Assembly (NCBI GenBank): GCA_034928535.1
Contig: JAYFOV010000012.1
Span: 43,743 to 107,742 of the forward strand
Length of the DNA: 64,000 nt
DNA from: CAXXOK01 sp001604115
Lineage (GTDB): Bacteria > Bacillota > Clostridia > Christensenellales > Aristaeellaceae
Direction: 5' to 3'
This document shows, piece after piece, positions 61,630 through 64,000 of this stretch. A program made the position numbers and the translations under genes. The notes beneath the pieces were generated by a model. That model did not search any database and was not told the DNA's origin. It saw only the letters and a program-made list of their open reading frames with translations. Positions within the stretch are counted from its first letter, which is position 1. Each line of letters begins with the position of its first letter.

Positions 61630-63105
61630 ATGAGTATGAAACAGTATGAATTTTGGTTTGTGGTTGGCAGTCAGTTTTTGTACGGGCCCCAGGTGCTGGA
61701 AACCGTTGCGCTGCGTGCCGCCGAAATGGCAGACAAGATGAACCAATCCGGCAACCTGCCCTGCAAGCTGGTCTATAAAGTCACGGCCAAAACCAGCAAG
61801 GAAATCGAAGACGTGGTGCGCGAAGCAAACTATGATCCCAAATGTGCAGGCATCATCACTTGGTGCCATACGTTCAGCCCATCCAAAATGTGGATCAATG
61901 GATTTGTGAACCTGCAAAAACCTTATTGCCATTTCGCGACACAATACAACCGCGAAATCCCCAATGAAGAGATCGATATGGACTTCATGAACCTGAACCA
62001 AGCCGCCCACGGCGACCGTGAGCATGGGTTCATCGGCGCGCGCCTGCGCATGCAGCGCAAAGTCATTGCCGGGTATTGGCAGGATGCCGACGTGCAACAG
62101 CGCATTGGCAGCTGGATGCGCGCCGCCATTGGCGTAGCTTTCAGCAAAACGCTGAAAGTGATGCGCTTTGGCGATAACATGCGTGAAGTGGCCGTGACCG
62201 AGGGCGACAAAGTGGAGACCCAGATCAAGCTGGGTTGGCAGGTAAACACATGGCCGGTCGGTACTCTGGTGGAAATCATGGACAAGGTGACCGAGGCTGA
62301 GATCGACGCACTCATGGAAACTTACCGCCAAGAGTTTGTCATGGCCACGGACGATTTGGAAACCGTGCGTTATCAGGCGCGCGAAGAAATCGCCATGAAA
62401 AAAATGCTGGATGCGGAAGGCTGCAAGGCCTTTAGCAATACCTTCCAGGATCTGTATGGTATGAAGCAATTGCCTGGACTGGCAAGCCAGCATTTGATGG
62501 CGCAAGGCTACGGCTACGGCGGCGAGGGTGATTGGAAGGTTGCCGCGATGACGGCGATCCTCAAAGCAATGGCCGAAGGGCAAAAGGGCGGCACGGCCTT
62601 CATGGAGGACTACACCTACCATCTGGCCAAAGGACAGGAATATTCGCTGGGTGCCCACATGTTGGAGGTATGTCCTTCGGTGGCGGCAGACAAACCGCGC
62701 ATCGAGGTCAACGCGCTGGGCATCGGCGACCGCGAAGCACCCGCGCGTCTGGTTTTTGAGGGACATGAGGGCAGCGCCATCGTCATCAGCCTGGTGGATA
62801 TGGGCGGCCGCATGCGCCTGATTTGCCAGGATATCGAATGCGTAAAACCGATCATGGACATGCCTAACCTGCCCGTGGCGCGCGTCATGTGGCGTGCACT
62901 GCCTGACCTGACGACAGGCCTGGAATGCTGGATCACTGCCGGCGGTGCGCACCATACCGTGCTCAGCTATGATGTAACGGCCGAGCAGATGAAGGACTGG
63001 GCCACCATGATGGGGATCGAGTTTGTACACATCTCCAAGGACACCACTGTGGCAAGCTTGGAGCAGCAGCTTTTCCTGGCGGATCTTGCCTGGAAGCTGA
63101 AGTAA
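61630..63105 (+). CDS. araA: L-arabinose isomerase
   Basis: 491-residue cytoplasmic isomerase converting L-arabinose to L-ribulose, family length. Recognisable blocks are FWFVVGSQFLYGPQVLE at the N-terminus, WCHTFSPSKMWI near residue 75, and the metal-ligand region around EDYTYH and HMLEVCPS. GGAGAGATGACCC precedes the ATG, 40 bases after the kinase gene. Second gene of the arabinose operon. Confidence 0.97.
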   Translation: MSMKQYEFWFVVGSQFLYGPQVLETVALRAAEMADKMNQSGNLPCKLVYKVTAKTSKEIEDVVREANYDPKCAGIITWCHTFSPSKMWINGFVNLQKPYCHFATQYNREIPNEEIDMDFMNLNQAAHGDREHGFIGARLRMQRKVIAGYWQDADVQQRIGSWMRAAIGVAFSKTLKVMRFGDNMREVAVTEGDKVETQIKLGWQVNTWPVGTLVEIMDKVTEAEIDALMETYRQEFVMATDDLETVRYQAREEIAMKKMLDAEGCKAFSNTFQDLYGMKQLPGLASQHLMAQGYGYGGEGDWKVAAMTAILKAMAEGQKGGTAFMEDYTYHLAKGQEYSLGAHMLEVCPSVAADKPRIEVNALGIGDREAPARLVFEGHEGSAIVISLVDMGGRMRLICQDIECVKPIMDMPNLPVARVMWRALPDLTTGLECWITAGGAHHTVLSYDVTAEQMKDWATMMGIEFVHISKDTTVASLEQQLFLADLAWKLK

Positions 63106-63115
63106 GGGAGCAAAC

Positions 63116-63820
63116 ATGTTAGAAAGATTACGCGAGGCCGTTTTCCAGGCCAATATGGAACTTCCAAAGCGTGGCCTGGTCACGTTTACCTGGGGAAATG
63201 TTTCAGGCATTGATCGGGAGCGCGGGCTGATCGTCATCAAACCTTCCGGCGTCTCCTACGAAGCGCTGACTCCGGACAAGCTCGTTGTGCTTGATCTGGC
63301 GGGAAACGTAGTGGAAGGCGAGCTGAATCCCTCCTCCGATACCAAGACGCATGTGGTACTGTACAACGCCTTTCCCACATTGGGCGGCATCGTGCACACC
63401 CACAGCGCGCACGCGGTCGGCTGGGCGCAGGCTGGGAAGGACATCCCCTGTTATGGAACAACGCATGCCGACTACTTCTATGGTTCTGTGCCGTGCGCGA
63501 GGAGCCTGACACCGCAGGAAGTGGAAGAGGACTACGAGCGAAACACCGGCCATGTGATCGTGGAAACATTTCAGCAGCGCAACCTGAACCCTGCACATGT
63601 GCCGGGTGTGATTTGCCGTAACCACGGCCCCTTTGCTTGGGGCAAGGATGCGGCGCAGGCCGTTTACCATGCCGTAGTGCTGGAGGAAGTAGCCCGTATG
63701 GCCATGTATACGGTGCAAATTGCACCCGATGCGCCCGATGCGCCGCAACATGTTCAGGACAAGCATTTTCAGCGCAAACATGGCCCCAATGCATATTACG
63801 GGCAAAAAGATCACCGCTAA
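63116..63820 (+). CDS. araD: L-ribulose-5-phosphate 4-epimerase
   Basis: 234-residue class II aldolase-fold epimerase converting L-ribulose-5-phosphate to D-xylulose-5-phosphate. The phosphate site IKPSGVSYEAL, the zinc histidines in GIVHTHSAHAVGWAQ and the motif RNHGPFAWG are all present. It starts ten bases after araA with AAGGGAGC upstream. The operon ends here without a visible terminator because an IS3-type element begins about 60 bases later. Confidence 0.97.
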   Translation: MLERLREAVFQANMELPKRGLVTFTWGNVSGIDRERGLIVIKPSGVSYEALTPDKLVVLDLAGNVVEGELNPSSDTKTHVVLYNAFPTLGGIVHTHSAHAVGWAQAGKDIPCYGTTHADYFYGSVPCARSLTPQEVEEDYERNTGHVIVETFQQRNLNPAHVPGVICRNHGPFAWGKDAAQAVYHAVVLEEVARMAMYTVQIAPDAPDAPQHVQDKHFQRKHGPNAYYGQKDHR

Positions 63821-63879
63821 GGAAAAACATCTCTGCCGTACAAGTAGGCTTGCGTAAAGGTGATCCTGCCCCCAAGCGT

Positions 63880-64000
63880 TGTACCAAATTGAAAGTTAGT
63901 CAATCTGGTATAATGAGCGCAAAGGAGTGGGATCAATGCCAAGGAAAGCATTCACGGTGGAGCAGATCATCATCAAGCTACGGGAGATCGAGGTACTGTG
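63880..64000 (+). mobile_element. Left end of an IS3-family insertion sequence (partial)
   Basis: A sharp change occurs after the araD 3' flank. A terminal-repeat-like start TGTACCAAATTGAAAGTTAG at 63880 is followed by a TGGTATAAT extended -10 (63906-63914), AAAGGAG and a transposase reading frame. The right end is outside the window, so terminal repeats cannot be compared. Confidence 0.65.
63936..64000 (+). CDS. IS3-family transposase OrfA, N-terminal fragment
   Basis: 21 codons are visible (MPRKAFTVEQIIIKLREIEV), cut by the window edge. This matches the N-terminus of IS3-type OrfA proteins (M-R-K/F-T-x-E-Q-I-I-x-K-L-R-E-x-E-V), the helix-turn-helix that binds the element ends. AAAGGAG is 8 bases before the ATG. 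OrfB, the catalytic part, should follow. Confidence 0.8.
   Translation, partial: MPRKAFTVEQIIIKLREIEVL

Noticed and set aside
61489..63240. 583-codon minus-strand open frame antisense to araA
   Set aside because: It lies opposite a highly conserved gene, runs over three gene ends and shows no domain; a coding-bias shadow.
1..64000. CRISPR arrays, rRNA, tRNA and prophage genes
   Set aside because: No regularly spaced repeats, no tRNA- or rRNA-like segment and no phage structural gene were noticed on reading; small RNAs without strong features could have been missed.

Overview
The window looks like chromosomal DNA of an anaerobic, moderately GC-rich Firmicute of the class Clostridia. The evidence is a V-type ATPase operon in Clostridia/Enterococcus order, a Gram-positive PurR, RecO, Mfd, Pth and GlmU-like block, a TM1266-family protein, YesM/YesN-type two-component systems, an AraR of the Bacillus type and strong AGGAGG ribosome binding sites. 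Several genes appear to start with TTG. No genus can be named from the sequence alone.

Layout. 1-6.3 kb: V-type ATPase subunits K-E-C-F-A-B-D, ended by a textbook terminator; the rotor subunit carries the Na+ ligand set known from Enterococcus hirae. 6.5-11.1 kb: an ABC exporter pair, a methyltransferase, a TrmO-like tRNA methyltransferase and a glyoxalase. 11.2-18.7 kb: purR, a glmU-like gene with a degenerate nucleotidyltransferase half, pth and mfd on the minus strand, with recO divergent from purR. 19.3-19.7 kb: an AT-rich gap with a one-directional cluster of DnaA-box-like sites. 19.7-24.6 kb: xdhC, an S-component-like membrane protein, a TM1266-family protein behind a tiny leader ORF, an S41 lipoprotein protease and a CdaR/PucR-type regulator. 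24.8-27.2 kb: an ABC exporter pair divergent from a TetR repressor whose probable operator abuts the exporter promoter.

27.6-48.8 kb is transport country. First comes an iron/polyanion-type ABC importer with its own three-component sensor (binding protein, YesM kinase, YesN regulator), then an FMN reductase and a branched-chain amino acid importer with a fused LivM-LivG protein. Next is a LacI-controlled operon of a GH127 beta-L-arabinofuranosidase with a sugar ABC importer. 49-58.2 kb holds a YtfQ/YtfR/YtfT/YjfF-type pentofuranose/galactofuranose importer with a second three-component sensor, whose binding protein is a paralogue of the transported-sugar receptor. 58.8-63.8 kb is araR plus an FGGY kinase, araA and araD. 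The last 120 bases are the left end of an IS3-family element.

Together the right-hand part reads as an arabinoside-utilisation region. GH127 releases L-arabinose, ABC systems import sugars or oligosaccharides, and isomerase, kinase and epimerase feed D-xylulose-5-phosphate into the pentose phosphate pathway. Local LacI, AraR and YesN-type sites govern it. A pattern repeated in all four importers is a strong hairpin straight after the transport binding-protein gene; the two binding proteins that belong to sensor operons lack it. All functions are read from motifs and family knowledge; no database search was possible.
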